Assembly: GCF_002575655.3 (NCBI RefSeq)
Contig: NC_053039.3
Coordinates: forward strand, 219,189,622 to 219,253,621
From: Aegilops tauschii subsp. strangulata
Lineage: Eukaryota > Streptophyta > Magnoliopsida > Poales > Poaceae
Length of the DNA stretch: 64,000 nucleotides
Reading direction: 5' to 3'
Shown: positions 48,389 to 59,470 of the stretch, piece by piece
Layout: each line of letters starts with the position of its first letter
How positions within the stretch are numbered: the stretch's first letter is position 1
The notes under the pieces: generated by a model
The model's input: only the letters and a program-made list of their open reading frames with translations
The model's database searches: none
What the model was told of the DNA's origin: nothing
Program-made: the position numbers and the translations under genes

Positions 48389-50140
48389 TGTTGGAAATAT
48401 GCACTAGAGGCAATAATAAAATGGTTATTATTGTATTTCCTTGTTCATGATAATTGTCTATTGTTCATGCTATAATTGTATTAACTGGAAATCGTAATAC
48501 ATGTGTGAATACATAGACCACAACATGTCCCTAGTAAGCCTCTAGTTGACTAGCTCGTTGATCAATAGATGGTTATGGTTTCCTGACCATGGACATTGGA
48601 TGTCATTGATAATGGCATCACATCATTAGGAGAATGATGTGATGGACAAGACCCAATCCTAAGCATAGCACAAGATCGTGTAGTTCCTTTGCTAAGAGCT
48701 TTTCTAATGTCAAGTATCATTTACTTAGACCATGAGATTGTGCAACTCCCGGATACCGTAGGAATGCTTTGGGTGTACCAAACGTCACAACGTAACTGGG
48801 TGGCTATAAAGGTACACTACAGGTATCTCCGAAAGTGTCTGTTGGGTTGGTACGAATCGAGACTGGGATTTGTCACTCCGTATGACGGAGAGGTATCTCT
48901 AGGCCCACTCGGTAATGCATCATCATAATGAGCTCAATGTGACTAAGTAGTTAGTCACGGGATCATGCATTACGGAACGAGTAAAGAGACTTGCCGGTAA
49001 CGAGATTGAACGAGGTATTGGGATACCGACGATCGAATCTCGGGCAAGTAACATACCGATAGACAAAGAGAATTGTATACGAGATTGATTGAATCCCCGA
49101 CATCGTGGTTCATCCGATGAGATCATCGTGGAACATGTGGGAGCCAATATGGGTATCCAGATCCCGCTATTGGCTATTGGCCGGAGAGGTGTCTCGGTCA
49201 TGTCTGCATGGTTCCCAAACCCGTAGGGTCTACACACTTAAGGTTCGGTGACGCTAGAGTTGTTATGGGAAATAGTATGTGGTTACCGAAGGTTGTTCGG
49301 AGTCCCAGATGAGATCCCGGACATCACAAGGAGTTCCGGAATGGTCCGGCGGTGAAGATCGATATATTGGACGAAGGGTATTGGAGTCCGGAAGTGTTCC
49401 GGGGGTATCAGGCTATGGCCAGCATGACCGAAAGGTGTTTCGGGAGCCCCGGCAAGTGTTGGAGCGCCTCATGGGCCAAAGGGGAAGGGGCAAACCAGCC
49501 CACTAAGGGGTGGTGCGCCCCCCACACCCTTTCCCACGTTACTTGGGGAGGTGGGGCGCCTCCACCTGGCTTGGGAGGCAAGCCTCCACCTGCTTGGCTT
49601 GGGGGGCAAGTCTCCCTAGGATTTTCCCTAGGGAGATCCAATCTGCTTGGCCGCCGCCCCCTAGGGGAAACCCTAGGGCGCCTCCCCCTCTCCCCTTGCC
49701 CCTATATATAGTGGAGGGGTGGGAGGGCAGCCGCACCTCTTCCCTGGAGCAGCCCTCCCTCCTCATACACCTCCTCCTTCTCCTCCGTAGTGCTTAGCGA
49801 AGCCCTGCCGGAGAACCACGAGCTCCATTGCCACCATGCCGTCGTGCTGCTGGAGTTCTCCCTCAACTTCTCCTCTCCCCTTGCTGGATCAAGAAGGAGG
49901 AGACGTCCCCGGGCTGTAGGTGTGTTGAACGCGGAGGCGCCGTCCGTTCGGCGCTAGATCGGATCTTCCGCGATTTGAATCGCCGCGAGTACGACTCCAT
50001 CAACCGCGTTCTTGTAACGCTTCCGCTTAGCGATCTTCAAGGGTATGAAGATGCACTCCCTCTCTCTCGTTGCTAGCATCTCCTAGATTGGTCTTGGTGA
50101 CACGTAGGAAAATTTTGAATTATTGCTACGTTCCCCAACA
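48389..50140 (+). repeat. Element G 3' LTR (1752 bp)
   Basis: TGTTGGAAATATGCACTAG ... TTCCCCAACA, the Angela/BARE-type LTR. A TATA box CTATATATAG is at 49702-49711 after a CT/GC-rich segment that gives several chance ORFs on both strands. The following five bases (cctcc, 50141-50145) belong to the F-type LTR in which G sits. Confidence 0.9.
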
Positions 50141-50821
50141 CCTCCATCACCAATTTCATGATGCTCACCGCCGTGCGTGAGTAATTTCATCGTAGGCTTG
50201 CTGTACGGTGATGGGTTGGATGAGATCTACCATGTAATCGAGTTAGTTTTGTTAGGGTTTGATCCCTAGTATCCACTATTTTTTAAGATTGATGTTGCTA
50301 TGACTTTGTTATGCTTTATGCTTGTCACTAGGGCCCGAGTGCCATGATTTCGGATCTGAACCTATTATATTTTCATGAATATATTTGTGTTCTTGATCCT
50401 ATCTTGCAAGTTATAGTCACCTACTACGTGTTTTGATCCGGCAACCCCGGAGTGACAATAGTCAGGACACTTCCCGGTGATGACTGTAGTTTGAGGAGTT
50501 CATGTATTCACTTAGTGCTAATGCTTTGGTCGGGTTCTCTATTAAAAGGAGGCCTTAATATCCCTTAGTTTCCATTAGGAACACGCTACCACGGGATGCT
50601 AGGACAAAAGATGTCATGCAAGTTCTTTTCCATAAGCACGTATGATTTATAAGGAATACATGCCTACATTATGTTGAGGAATTGGAGCTAGTTCTGTGTC
50701 ACCCTAGGTTATAACTGTTGCATGATGAACGCCATCCGACATAATTATTCGTCATTGATCCATTGACTACGAGTTCGTTTCCTATTGATCTTTGCTAAGT
50801 TACTTTTCTGTTGCCACTGTT
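50141..50821 (+). repeat. F-type LTR fragment
   Basis: Matches 14704-15385 of F's 5' LTR in order, with moderate divergence. It begins where G inserted and ends where the CACTA element begins. It is plausibly the remains of F's own 3' LTR, or else another Sabrina/WHAM-like LTR. The last ~235 bp of the LTR do not appear later in the window. Confidence 0.8.
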
Positions 50822-51164
50822 CACTACAAGAAAAAGACACATCCGTGACATTTTGGGCCGAACGAAATTTTTTTCTGTCATGCTTATGACACTTCTATGA
50901 CGATAATTGTGACAAAACCCGGTATGATGTGGTGGGCTCCTACTTCTATGACAAAAAATCATGACATAAAATGGGCTTTTTGTCCTGGGCGAGCTGGAGA
51001 CGCAACTGCATGACATTCTTTGGGTCATCCATGACGGAAAAAAACATGGTATAAGCAAGGGCGAGGAAAATATCGGGGGAGTTCCCGGTTACGGTGGGTG
51101 GTCGGGGCCAAGCAATGCGCGTTTCTCTCATACGTACGCGCGTGTGTGTGAGGCGTTGCGCTCT

Positions 51165-51317
51165 AACTGAACCCGAGCGAGGCGTTGGGCTCTAACTGAA
51201 CCCGAACGATTGCACTGTAGGCTACGCGTTACTGAACCCGAGCGATCGATCGATCCCTTGCTGTTAAGTGAACCCGAGTGATTCCTTCGCTACTGCTGCT
51301 AACTGAAGCCGATCGAT
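51165..51317. repeat. Degenerate 16-bp motif array in H
   Basis: Five copies of AACTGAACCCGAGCGA-like sequence at 51165, 51194, 51230, 51266 and 51301, spaced 29-37 bp and gradually diverging. Confidence 0.75.
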
Positions 51318-51327
51318 GTTGCCTCTT

Positions 51328-52100
51328 GATGAACAGTGAGCATTGTTGGGGGTTTGGATGAACAGTTCCCGGTGGGCAGTTGGATGAACAGGAACCCGTG
51401 GTGTTGCCGCTGGATGAACAGGACCCCATCGATCGAGCCGGTGGAGGGCTAGATGAACAGGACCCCGTGGAGGGCTGGATGAAAAGGATGACCCTGTGGA
51501 GGGTTGGTTGAACAGTAACCAATAAGGGCTGGATGAACAGTAGCCCATGGAGGGGTGGTTGAACAGGACCTCATGGAGAGGGCTGGTTTAATAGTAGCCG
51601 GTGGAGGAGCGCGCGATGGAGGGTGGATGAACAGGAGCTCGTGGATGAACAGTCGGAGGTGGAGGCTGGAGGAGGTCGACGGTGGATGAACAGTAGCCCG
51701 TGGAGGCAGTCGATGGTGGAGATGAACAGTATCCCGTGGAGTCCCATTTTGCGGTACGCCACACCCCTCCCGATGAACAGGACCCCCATTTCGACCGTAG
51801 CGCTCCAACACAAGTCTGTTTCCTCCGTTTTGTGGTACGCCACACCCCTCCCGATCAACAGGACCCTGTTTCGACCAAGAGAAGTCTATTTCCTTCGTTT
51901 TGCGGTACACCAGACCCCTCCCAATGAACAGGATCATGTTTCAACCGTGGTCGGTCGAACACAAGGCCGTTTGCTCCGTTCTGCGGTACGCCAGGCCTCG
52001 TTTCCATCGGCTGTTCCTTCCAAGCCGGTTGGCTCCCGATGAACACGATGACGCATTCCGTTCCGACCCAGCCGGTTGGCTCCCAATGAACACGAAGACG
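51328..52100. repeat. 'GATGAACAGGACCCC' repeat cluster in H
   Basis: About 17 or more copies of a GATGAACAG core, often extended to GATGAACAGGACCCCGTGGAG, at irregular spacing. In 51752-52000 it is embedded in a longer ~65-bp unit containing TTTTGCGGTACGCCAC. The repeats create spurious ORFs of up to 162 codons on both strands. They may be subterminal transposase-binding repeats; that role is inference. Confidence 0.75.
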
Positions 52101-52339
52101 ATGCAGTTTCTCCGTTCCTACCTAGCCATGTACACGATCCCTGGCTGTACTATGCGCGAGTAGGCGTTCGAGATCCCGCCCATATGTACGTACATGGCCG
52201 TATTTTCTTTCTTGAACCCTGCCCGTTGTACGTACGTGTACATGCTACGTGCGCGCCTCTACTACGACACGTGCGCGCCTCTACATCGACCAATATGTAC
52301 GTACACGTTCGCGACCAGAATGACAATGCTACGTACGCT

Positions 52340-52560
52340 TCGACCAGGTGGGTCCCGACTGTCAGGCACTTCCTTGCGTGCGAAGATGTAGCTGGTGGGT
52401 CCCAGCAGTCAGGGGGAACGTTTTTTTTTGCGAAATACGGTGGCCCGTCCGGTGGGTCCCTGCTGTCAGGTGGAGGAATCATTATTTTGTGCGTAATAAG
52501 GAGGCACTTCCTTGCTGCGGCCGTGGACCCAGCTGTCAGCCTCTCCACGTATAGTACTCT
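52340..52560. repeat. 'GTGGGTCCCnnCTGTCAG' repeats
   Basis: Copies near 52348, 52395, 52451 and 52526 (the last as GTGGACCCAGCTGTCAG), with a related one at 54107. The shared part is GTGGGTCCC then CTGTCAG. Noncoding. Confidence 0.6.
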
Positions 52561-52877
52561 TCCGATGGAAGTCGTTCCTTGACCACGCCACGCTGAGAGC
52601 ACCAGGGCGATGGACGACGGCGAGGCCTAGGAATGGAACGACACGGAGCCGGGGAAGACTCGGCAGTGGTTGCCCACGCGGTGGGGAGTACGAGGGTTTA
52701 CTGGTCCGACTGCCGTCACCGGAAAATAACAGGAGGTTTGGGTGAGTAGAGGAATGGCCTGGCCAGCAATGGAGTAGGGTGGGGCAGTGCGGCCTGTGCG
52801 GCAGCACAGCCGACCATGGGAGGCGGGAGCAGGCAGTCCCACCGGCGCTGGTTTGGGCAGCTGGAGCAAGAAGACCA

Positions 52878-53222
52878 GAGGTTGAAGAAGCACTACCGCC
52901 GTTGGATGGACATCGTACGGTCTCTGTAGCTAGAATCGTTTATATTGACTAAGTTGACAAAGCCCTTGGTACGCGTCATCTTAGTAGGCCCACAGGTCAG
53001 CCTCCGAAACGGTGCACCCTAGATGTCAGGGGGAGGAATCATTTTTTAGGCGGCTGAAGCTAGAATATAAGAGATTGAAGAAGAAGCATGACATCCGTTG
53101 GATGGACATCCCACGGCCAGTGCTGCTAGAACCGTGTGTTGACTATAAGTTAACAAAGCCTTGCATACGCGTCATATTACTTTTTTTAGGGGACGCGTCA
53201 ACTTAGTAGGCCCACAAGTGTG
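52878..53222. repeat. Tandem duplication of ~150-bp segment
   Basis: 52878-52998 and 53072-53220 share in order a GGTTGAAGAAG start, CCGTTGGATGGACATC, CTAGAA, GTTGACAAAGCC (or GTTAACAAAGCC), ACGCGTCAT and CTTAGTAGGCCCACA. The second copy carries an extra T-rich insertion near 53171. No gene seen. Confidence 0.65.
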
Positions 53223-53229
53223 TGGCAGA

Positions 53230-53880
53230 GAACTTATAGCCCATTTGCGATTTGTAAGAATGTACAGCCCATTTTTGAATTCTAATGGAATTTAGTACAG
53301 CCCATTTATAGTTTGTTAAAAGTACAGCCCATTTTGTAGCTAGGACAACGATTAATAATTTCAACCAACCTTTCAAAACAGAATTCAATAAAATTTCCCA
53401 CATTTTGATGGGATCCGAAATATTTTTATCCCGAAATTTCTAGTCAGATTAAATACAATTTCAATATAAATTTTTATTACGTAAAAATCCAACGAAACAT
53501 TGCACGCGCAACAATTAATGAAATTAAAGTTTTCAAAATCCAAAAAAATAAACTAATTACGTGTTTGGTGCATTTTTTTATAGTTACTGCCCAGTTTTTA
53601 TAATTACATCCCATTTATTATTTCATAAAACCCATTTTCTTGTTAAGCCTAATACATCCCTCCTTGGAAAGATTTGCAGCCCAGCGGGGCGGAGAATAAC
53701 AAGTTGACCTTGCCTGGGTATTCCTAAAAAAAAGTATAGCTGGGCTAGCCATTTTTAGCTTGAAAAAAATAATATCTGGGCTGGATATCTGGCCTGGGTT
53801 AGACGGGCCACAGCCCGCCCAGTTAATACCATGCTCTCCTCTGAACAACAACGAAAATATCGCTCTTGTCTAAAAAAACT
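53230..53880. other. AT-rich stretch with 'ACAGCCCATTT' motifs
   Basis: TAGCCCATTT/ACAGCCCATTT occurs near 53231, 53262, 53297 and 53323, with weaker forms to 53640. Otherwise AT-rich, without coding signal. Confidence 0.55.
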
Positions 53881-54592
53881 AAAACATCGCTAAAAAAAAC
53901 TCTGCACTTCTCACACCTCAAAAACACAAATACTGTTCTTGCTGCTTGGTCCCAGCTGTCGGCCGCTCCTTGTGCAATTCTCTCATTTATTGACTACATA
54001 GGTTGACAATGGTGTGGGACCGTGATGTCAGGAAACCAGGAGGAAGCAAAAAATATATAGTTGTATATAATAAGGAGGCACTTGCGTACGCGCGGCTATG
54101 GCCCTGGTGGGTCCCCACTGTCATCCTCTCCAAGTAAAGTCATCTCCTCATTCCCCATGTCCGTTGACCATGTTGACAACGCGAGACGGCGGCGCCACGG
54201 CGAGAGCAACAACTCGAAGGATGACGGAGAGGGCCTCGCGGGCCCTATGGATGGTCTGATACAGCGCCCGCTGCTCATTCGGGAAGCCAGGATCATAGGG
54301 CCACATGTCCGCGGCGGCATTGTCGTTCGCTTGTTCACCGGTGCTTGTTGAGGAGACGGAGGTTGCAGCACAGGTCCTCCTGCGCTGGTAGCTCTTCCGC
54401 CATTAGGGCGTCGAAGTGCGACCGCACCTGCTCTATGGTGAACACGGCATGAACCGGCTTGGACAGTGGCGCCGGCTCCTGATCGGAAGCTACGTCCATG
54501 GTCTGATTGCCGATGCTCAGCTCGGCAAGCTTGCTAGCGAGCCAGCCTGTCTAGCTGCTGGACCGACCCACTGTGAAGCACGAGTCTGACTG

Positions 54593-54660
54593 CCCTGGCG
54601 CACCCAGACCGCCTCCCTCGCCCGCGCGCGCTTTTCGCCCGAAACGGTCAGCGCCGCCCG
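54593..54660. repeat. GC-rich block repeated at 61202-61270
   Basis: CTCGCCCGCGCGCGCTTTTC, then GCCCGAAACGGTCAGCGCCG, recurs at 61202-61270 with few changes in the same orientation. This supports one repeat family flanking the 54.6-61.3 kb block. Confidence 0.7.
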
Positions 54661-54806
54661 CCCCGCTTCCCAGTGCACACGATTGCTCCGCCTTCAAACA
54701 ACACAAGTGCCGTCCGTCCGTCTGTCTGCTGCCCACATTAATGATACACAATTGCCGAGGCACCTACTCCGGCGCCACACGTCCGTCCCTTCGCCGCCCA
54801 CCATTG

Positions 54807-54816
54807 CTATATAAAC
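54807..54816 (+). promoter_or_regulatory. TATA box upstream of the 280-codon ORF
   Basis: CTATATAAAC, 72 bases before the ATG at 54888, with pyrimidine-rich DNA between. Position and sequence are those of a plant core promoter. Confidence 0.6.
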
Positions 54817-54887
54817 TGCTGCGCCGGCCATAGACGTAGTCATCCGCCTCCGTTCCCTTTCTCCTGTCCACACCACTACTGCCCACC

Positions 54888-55730
54888 ATGGCTTCCTCGC
54901 GCTCCAGCGCTCTTCGGGACGGGCGGACGACAGACCACAATGAGATGGCAACCATTGCTGCCGACTGGCTGGCCGGCAGGCAGGCGGAGGACGACGATGT
55001 CCTAATGGATAACATGGTAGTCGACGATCCGGCGCCAACCCCATCCTCCACGCCATCCTCACGGGTGCATTGCACCATGACCTTTGGCGAGGCCCGTGCC
55101 CAATACATGGACACAGTGAGGCAGAAGCGTCAGGAGCAGTTTCTGGAGGCGCAGACCGACGCCACCTACAACCACCATCTCCTCCAGGAGCACCTGCAGG
55201 CGGAGGAGCAGATCGCCGCAGAGCGGGCGGAGCAGGAGGCGCTGCTCAACTCGTACCGCTCCGCCCGCGAGGGCCGTCTCGAGCATTGGCGGTACCGCAT
55301 GCGGATGGCGGAGGCTGCGGCCGCCTACAAAGAGGGCGATGAAGCGGGTGAGGTGCTGTTTAGCGAGACCGAGGACGAGGCAGAGGACAATGCCGGCTCC
55401 GCCAAGGCCCCGCGGCACCAACAACGAGGCAGAGGACACCGCCGGCTCCGCCGAGGCCCCGCCCCGCCGGCACAAAGGCGGAGGACCTCGCCGGCTTCGG
55501 CGAGGCCCTACTCCACTAAGGCCCCGCCCCGCCAACAACGAGGCAAAGGACATCGCCGGCTCAGCCGAGGCCCCACCCTGCCCGCAACGAGAGGGATGAT
55601 TTGCCCCGCTCCGCCGAGGCGTCGCCCTGCCGGCAACGAGATAGAGGACATCGCCGGCTCTGTCGAGGCCCCGCCCCGCTGCCAACGAGGCCGCGCCACA
55701 CATAAAACGAGGAAGAGTAGAACATGGTAG
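54888..55730 (+). CDS. Hypothetical protein, coiled-coil with repeat tail
   Basis: 280 codons. The ATG sits in a strong plant context (CCCACCATGGCT) and has a TATA box at the right distance. Residues 1-65 are Ser/Asp-rich. About 65-160 form an Ala/Glu/Arg-rich helix likely to be coiled-coil (GEARAQYMDTVRQKRQEQFL, HLQAEEQIAAERAEQEALL). From about 160 the tail is Arg/Pro/Ala-rich and made of degenerate ~50-60 bp GC-rich DNA repeats, some read out of phase. There is no signal peptide, membrane span or known domain. It lies in the presumed CACTA body, so it may be element-borne or a captured gene fragment. I do not recognise the family; expression is unknown. Noncoding DNA with a weaker AT-rich signal follows. 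Confidence 0.5.
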   Translation: MASSRSSALRDGRTTDHNEMATIAADWLAGRQAEDDDVLMDNMVVDDPAPTPSSTPSSRVHCTMTFGEARAQYMDTVRQKRQEQFLEAQTDATYNHHLLQEHLQAEEQIAAERAEQEALLNSYRSAREGRLEHWRYRMRMAEAAAAYKEGDEAGEVLFSETEDEAEDNAGSAKAPRHQQRGRGHRRLRRGPAPPAQRRRTSPASARPYSTKAPPRQQRGKGHRRLSRGPTLPATRGMICPAPPRRRPAGNEIEDIAGSVEAPPRCQRGRATHKTRKSRTW

Positions 55731-56468
55731 GTCGCCGCTGCTCGGGTCCAAGTAAGGCCACCACTGCTACCCTCCGGTTGAAGCCAAGCTAGGCCGGTTG
55801 AACATTGACGGCCGATTAGCTTCTTGGCGGCGACATGGAGTTGGAGAGCTATGTTGGAGAAGGACGCTGCTTCAGTTACTTAACTGCTGGTGTAGTTGGG
55901 TCACTGACACGTGGGCCCAACAGGCATCTGGGCCACATGTCAGTTGCGCAACTGCGCCTGTAGTTAAGTCACTGAAGCTCAGTCCGCTGGAGAATAAGCT
56001 TCTGTTCGGCTCAGCCGGACACAGGTGGGTAGATTCGGCTAATTAATTATACCTCCAGTGCACCCCTTTTTAGTTGAAGAATGTATGAAATGTAATGGAA
56101 TCCAGCATGTTTATATGAAATCCGACCGTGTATGAATGAATTTAGTTCGATTAGTTCGAATTCTTGTATCACTGGCATTGGATGAACATGCAAAACAATA
56201 CGTACTAGGATTATTCACAATGTAAAATCAACTGACTTGAAAGAAATCTAATATGCAAAGTGAAAAGGAACAGAGGGAGTACAAAGAGTTTGAGCTGCTT
56301 TTTAGCGTTCCTGTACATTGCAATCAAACACACAGGCCTGGCAATTCATAGAGAACATTCAAAACAATCGATGATTATGCATCTCAGCGATTCACATGTC
56401 AGAGCCAATATTTACTTTACAACTAAACAATAAAGAAAAATCGATCGATGCTGCTGACAGCAAAGGGC
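55731..56468. other. Noncoding stretch downstream of the hypothetical ORF
   Basis: The first 150 bp are still GC-rich; the remainder is AT-rich. No frame, splice pattern or element terminus is recognised. It could hold the 3' untranslated part of the ORF at 54888. Confidence 0.4.
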
Positions 56469-56630
56469 GTCCCATTCGAAAATATCAAACGCATGTCTTC
56501 TTGCTAACATCAATGTGCAAAATTTGACAAGGTTGTCCCATTCCAAATGTCAAATGCATGTCGTTTTGCGTACATCAATGAACAAACTTTGACAAGGTTT
56601 TCCCATTCCAAAATATCAAATGCCTACAAT
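56469..56630. repeat. 65-66 bp tandem repeat, about 2.5 copies
   Basis: Units start at the CCCATTC at 56471, 56537 and 56602 and include ATATCAAA, GCATGTC, ACATCAATG and TTTGACAAGG in that order. Confidence 0.75.
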
Positions 56631-58543
56631 TGTGGAATGGGCAGGGTTTGCCATCAGTTCGGACATTGACATGGCACCTCGTGCTAAATAAACCAGTTGT
56701 TCTATTTGTGCAGTTCCACCAAAATCAACCAAATTCGTGCGTAGCTGGTATGATTTCACCTTTATATGTTGCAACGCCTTGAACATATCGGAACCTCCTT
56801 TCTTGTGGTGGAAATGAATGATTCAATGTATTCATGAACATTTTGTGCAGTTCCCATTGAAATCAAGCTGAGCACCCCTGTTTGCACAAATACAAAAAAA
56901 TTGATTAGTATAAAGCAAACTGTACTATGAATTGACAGTTTAAACACGCACCTACATGGTCCATGTAGAGCACACTTTTAAAAAAATGGAACTCACCGGA
57001 AAGAATCCTAGAACAACATTGTACTTGCGCATCACAGCAAAAAAGATGGAGATCTGTCAGTCCTTTTGAGCTGAAGTTAGTTTGGTCTTGTGGGGAGTAA
57101 TGTAACCATCCTTCAACTGCTCCTTCTGATGGGAAGATAGACAGGGCTTCTTCATCCTGGCATAATCGGAACTAGTCACTTCACGTACTCCATATTCTTC
57201 TTCAGAGGAGGATGATCCTGTTGTGCAAAGACAAGAGGACAACTAAATGCTAGCATCCCTGTTTGCTTGAAAGAAAGGAAAGGAAATATTTAAAACAACA
57301 CAGATGAAGCACTTCTCAAGGACAATACCACTTTCTCATGACAGTATCTAAACAGTAGCACAACACCAATAGAGATGACAAAGCTCAATCATATGGATGA
57401 AATCCGTGGGCGAGTACCAACCTTTGTCAGGAGGCTTATTGTATAGAGCGTACAGATCAAGCACTTCTCCGGAACCATCTGTTGTTATCTACTATGGTTG
57501 CCATGCTTACTATATACTCCTCGATTAGTTTAATGTTTCCAAGATCTTCTTGTGCAGTTCCACTAAAATATATGGTATCTTCAAAGAAGATCCCTGTTTG
57601 CACAAGTAGAGATAATTACATATTACATTAAGAGTGGCATCAAATCAGTGGCAAAATAATTGCTCGTTCCAGCCATAGCAATAAATTAAGATGCAAAACT
57701 ATATCATTACTTGTGTCATCACAGTTCCAGTGCTTCCTTACAGCACCGGGAGTTGATTTTTGTTTTTCTTCCGCTTGTTCTTCCCCTTCATCACTTGGTT
57801 CAATAACAGACAAGCTTCACCTTCAATGTAAGATTTGGCATGTCAATTAGGGAGCACAAGTATAGCACTAAACAAGGACATTAATTTTCTGATGTAGTGG
57901 CAAAATACAGGCCAAAAGTTGTGAAATATCCTTATCTTACCACAATGGGATATTATGGTGCACATACAGATTGGAAGTCATGTCTCCATTTGTTTATTTC
58001 ACTAAAATCAAGCAACATTACCGTACAAGTAGCACAACATATGAAAGCACACTGCACAATCATGTGAAAGAAGGCTAGTACTGACCTCTCATGACACGGA
58101 ATTCAAACAACTCACAAGAAGAAGATCTAAACCAAATTTGCTAACACGAATAGGAAGTAAGATCTCCTCTTGTGCAGTTCCACTAAGATCAAGCAATCAA
58201 GCAACGTTATTAGTGTGACATTTTGGTTCAACTGCACAAAACAATCTTAAAACAAAAGTTTTTTGTGCAGTGCAACAAAAGGTCACAATAGCAACGAGGT
58301 GAAGTAGATAACCTTGTTTAGGTGCAAAGGAAACAACAAGTGGTCAATAATGGTGGATGACACATAAGCCAACAAAAAGAATTATCTAACTTATCTAAAT
58401 GGGAAAGAAAGCAAGACAATAGCATTTCTGAAACGGTGGCATTGATTCATATTAACAGAGAGATTATATTAACAATAAAATTTGTTAAACATGTAATTTG
58501 CTTTTAACTTTGGAATTGCATCAATTTTCCAGCGGCATTATTA

Positions 58544-58888
58544 GAGGGTGTTTGTTTACAGGGACTTTTTGGTGTAGGGACTAAAAAATGTCCCTTTCAG
58601 ACCCATCTAAACCAAACAGGAGGGACTTTTAGGGACTAAAAGTGGGCATTTGGGACTAAAGAAAGAAGACCCCGAGGGAGAGTCTTTTTGGGACTTTTTC
58701 CAATAGTTGCCCCTGCCCCGCATCGCACCTTATCTCTATTAGTTCATTACTCGGGGTAACATGGTCTTTTAGCATGTCATTTAATAACCTCTAGTCCATG
58801 TATAGTCCTTGGAACCAAGTAGGTAGGGACTAGGGACTTTTTAGTTGGGACTAAAGAAAGTCCTAGGACTTTTTAACTAAACAGGGCC
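58544..58888. mobile_element. Tourist-like (PIF/Harbinger) MITE
   Basis: 345 bp flanked by TTA on both sides (58541-58543, 58889-58891). The ends are GAGGGTGTTTGTTTA and, on the other strand, GGCCCTGTTTAGTTA. The interior is repetitive for GGGACT/AGTCCC and noncoding. It sits in an apparent intron of the minus-strand gene relic. Confidence 0.75.
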
Positions 58889-59205
58889 TTAGATTAACAA
58901 CAGCTAAAGAGTTGCACGGGGCAATGGACTCACCATCACCGTGTGCATCTACCGATGTATGAAGGGGTGATGCACAGTCTGTTGCAACAAATAACAAACA
59001 ACCAAGGAGCAAATTTGTGTTGGTCCCAGTTTTGTTATCTTTAGACAACTTCCCCTATGTGAGCGCAGTAAATCTAGTCTTGCTCAAACTCTACAGCCTT
59101 GTCCCCCAAAATAAAAAGATCAGTTCGTTACAGATGTGCATACTGCGTTTGTCATTGTTTTCCCTTTTCGACCAACGTAGGTGTTGGATAGCCAGTCAGT
59201 ACTAG

Positions 59206-59470
59206 TACTTTCCCCCCTTCCTTTCCTCTTTGAACCACGTCCTAGATTCATGCTATACAACTTTCCCCACTACTTTCCCCCTTCCTTTCCTCTTTGAACC
59301 ACGTCCTAGATTCATGCTATACAACTTTCCCCACTACTTTCTCCCCTTCCTTTCCTTTTTGAACCACGTCCTAGATTCATGCTATACAACTTTCCCTACT
59401 ACTTCCCCCCATTCCTTTCCTCTTTGAAGCACGTCCTAGATTCATGCTATACAACTTTCCCCACTACTTT
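59206..59470. repeat. 64-65 bp tandem repeat, four copies
   Basis: Units marked by TGAACCACGTCCTAGATTC at 59231, 59295, 59360 and 59425 (last with TGAAGCACG). Each contains CCTTCCTTTCC and CTATACAACTTTCCC. A fifth, eroded unit follows at 59470. It lies in the first intron of the gene relic if that model holds. Confidence 0.85.

Larger units (their letters stand above)
43448..50140 (+). mobile_element. Element G: degraded Angela/BARE-like Ty1/copia, 5' LTR missing
   Basis: The leader from 43448 (ACCGACCTTACACGTAC) matches the leader of element I from about 63256. Coding traces follow in copia order gag-PR-INT-RT-RNase H, then a 3' LTR. The 5' LTR, PBS and first ~140 bp of leader are gone, replaced by the fusion to element D. 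Angela, BARE and WIS are close relatives, and I cannot decide between them. Confidence 0.85.

Noticed and set aside
51449..51937. 162-codon minus-strand ORF
   Set aside because: It is produced entirely by the GATGAACAG repeat units (repeating VPQNG and GREGCGV type strings) and has overlapping rivals in every frame.
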